A stretch of DNA of 61,961 bases. Origin: Chitinophaga pinensis. Lineage in GTDB: Bacteria; Bacteroidota; Bacteroidia; Chitinophagales; Chitinophagaceae. This document shows positions 61,776-61,961 of the stretch, one piece after another (within the stretch, counting starts at the first letter, position 1; every line of letters starts with the position of its first letter). The position numbers were made by a program, and so were the translations under genes. Location: positions 1-61,961 of the forward strand of contig CALQSB010000015.1 in NCBI GenBank assembly GCA_943333125.1, read 5' to 3'. The notes under the pieces are model-generated. The model did not search any database. It was not told the DNA's origin and saw only the letters and a list, made by a program, of their open reading frames with translations.

Positions 61776-61961
61776 TGTTTAAAAGGTTCCAAAAGTTCAA
61801 AAGGTTCAAGAGGTTCAAAAGGTTTGTTTTAGAAATGCAAAATAGCTTGCCCCGAAACCTCGGGGTAAAATTGTGATTTAGTACGTTGAACGAATTTATA
61901 TTCTAAACTGCTTGTCAATCTTTTGAACCTTTTGAACTTTTTAAACAACAAACAACAAACA
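61776..61961. repeat. TTCAAAAGGTT repeats at the window edge
   Basis: 61777-61822 holds tandem AAAGGTTC/AAAAGTTC words. 61918-61945 holds inverted ones, followed by ACAACAAACAACAAACA. No ORF is present. Confidence 0.6.

Overview
The window is an AT-rich chromosomal segment of a Bacteroidetes bacterium, most likely of the Chitinophagaceae or a near relative. The evidence is the promoter grammar (TTG, about 20 nt, TAnnTTTG), type IX secretion (T9SS) sorting domains, SprB/GEVED/PKD surface proteins, TonB-dependent receptors, a flexirubin-free carotenoid locus of the saproxanthin type, and a near absence of Shine-Dalgarno sequences. All assignments come from reading the sequence; no database search was run.

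Layout. 1-2004 is the 3' part of a T9SS-exported Ig-like repeat protein. 2152-10101 is a carotenoid locus: a MerR-type regulator with an intact cobalamin-photoreceptor signature (CarH/LitR type), an ECF sigma factor, then crtI, crtB, idi, crtD-like, cruF, crtZ and a fused lycopene cyclase crtYcd. The gene set predicts a saproxanthin-type monocyclic hydroxycarotenoid. 10139-11892 is a small island of two toxin-antitoxin-like pairs (DUF4160/DUF2442 and MazE/MazF) bracketed by diverged copies of a composite direct repeat of about 175 bp. 11988-18879 (minus) is a complete tetR-tolC-MFP-RND efflux operon. 19098-26538 holds housekeeping genes (DUF502, zinc phospholipase C/S1-P1-like enzyme, serC, DUF1015, TPR protein, long-chain acyl-CoA ligase). 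Just before the ligase, 24545-24740 looks like a free-standing structured RNA with 6S-like architecture.

26713-30183 (minus) is a CHASE3/multi-PAS histidine kinase with its LuxR-type response regulator. 30676-30747 (minus) is tRNA-Arg(CCG). 30884-33775 (minus) carries MarC and a BtuB-like TonB receptor behind a clear cobalamin riboswitch, so cobalamin import and a probable cobalamin-based light sensor lie in the same window. 34455-39689 has a TolC, an adaptor and an outer-membrane barrel without an inner-membrane pump.

40142-58050 is a surface-protein region: a 1557-aa T9SS cargo, then a compact four-gene operon encoding a 2565-aa modular giant protein, an Fn3 protein, a PKD lipoprotein and an outer-membrane barrel. 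I do not recognise this operon as a described system. The end of the window has a MurU-like nucleotidyltransferase coupled to an AmgK-like kinase fused to a RapZ C-terminal domain (minus), and a YedK/HMCES-type SRAP protein. Intergenic regions are littered with short dispersed palindromic repeats, some of which run into the 3' ends of genes.
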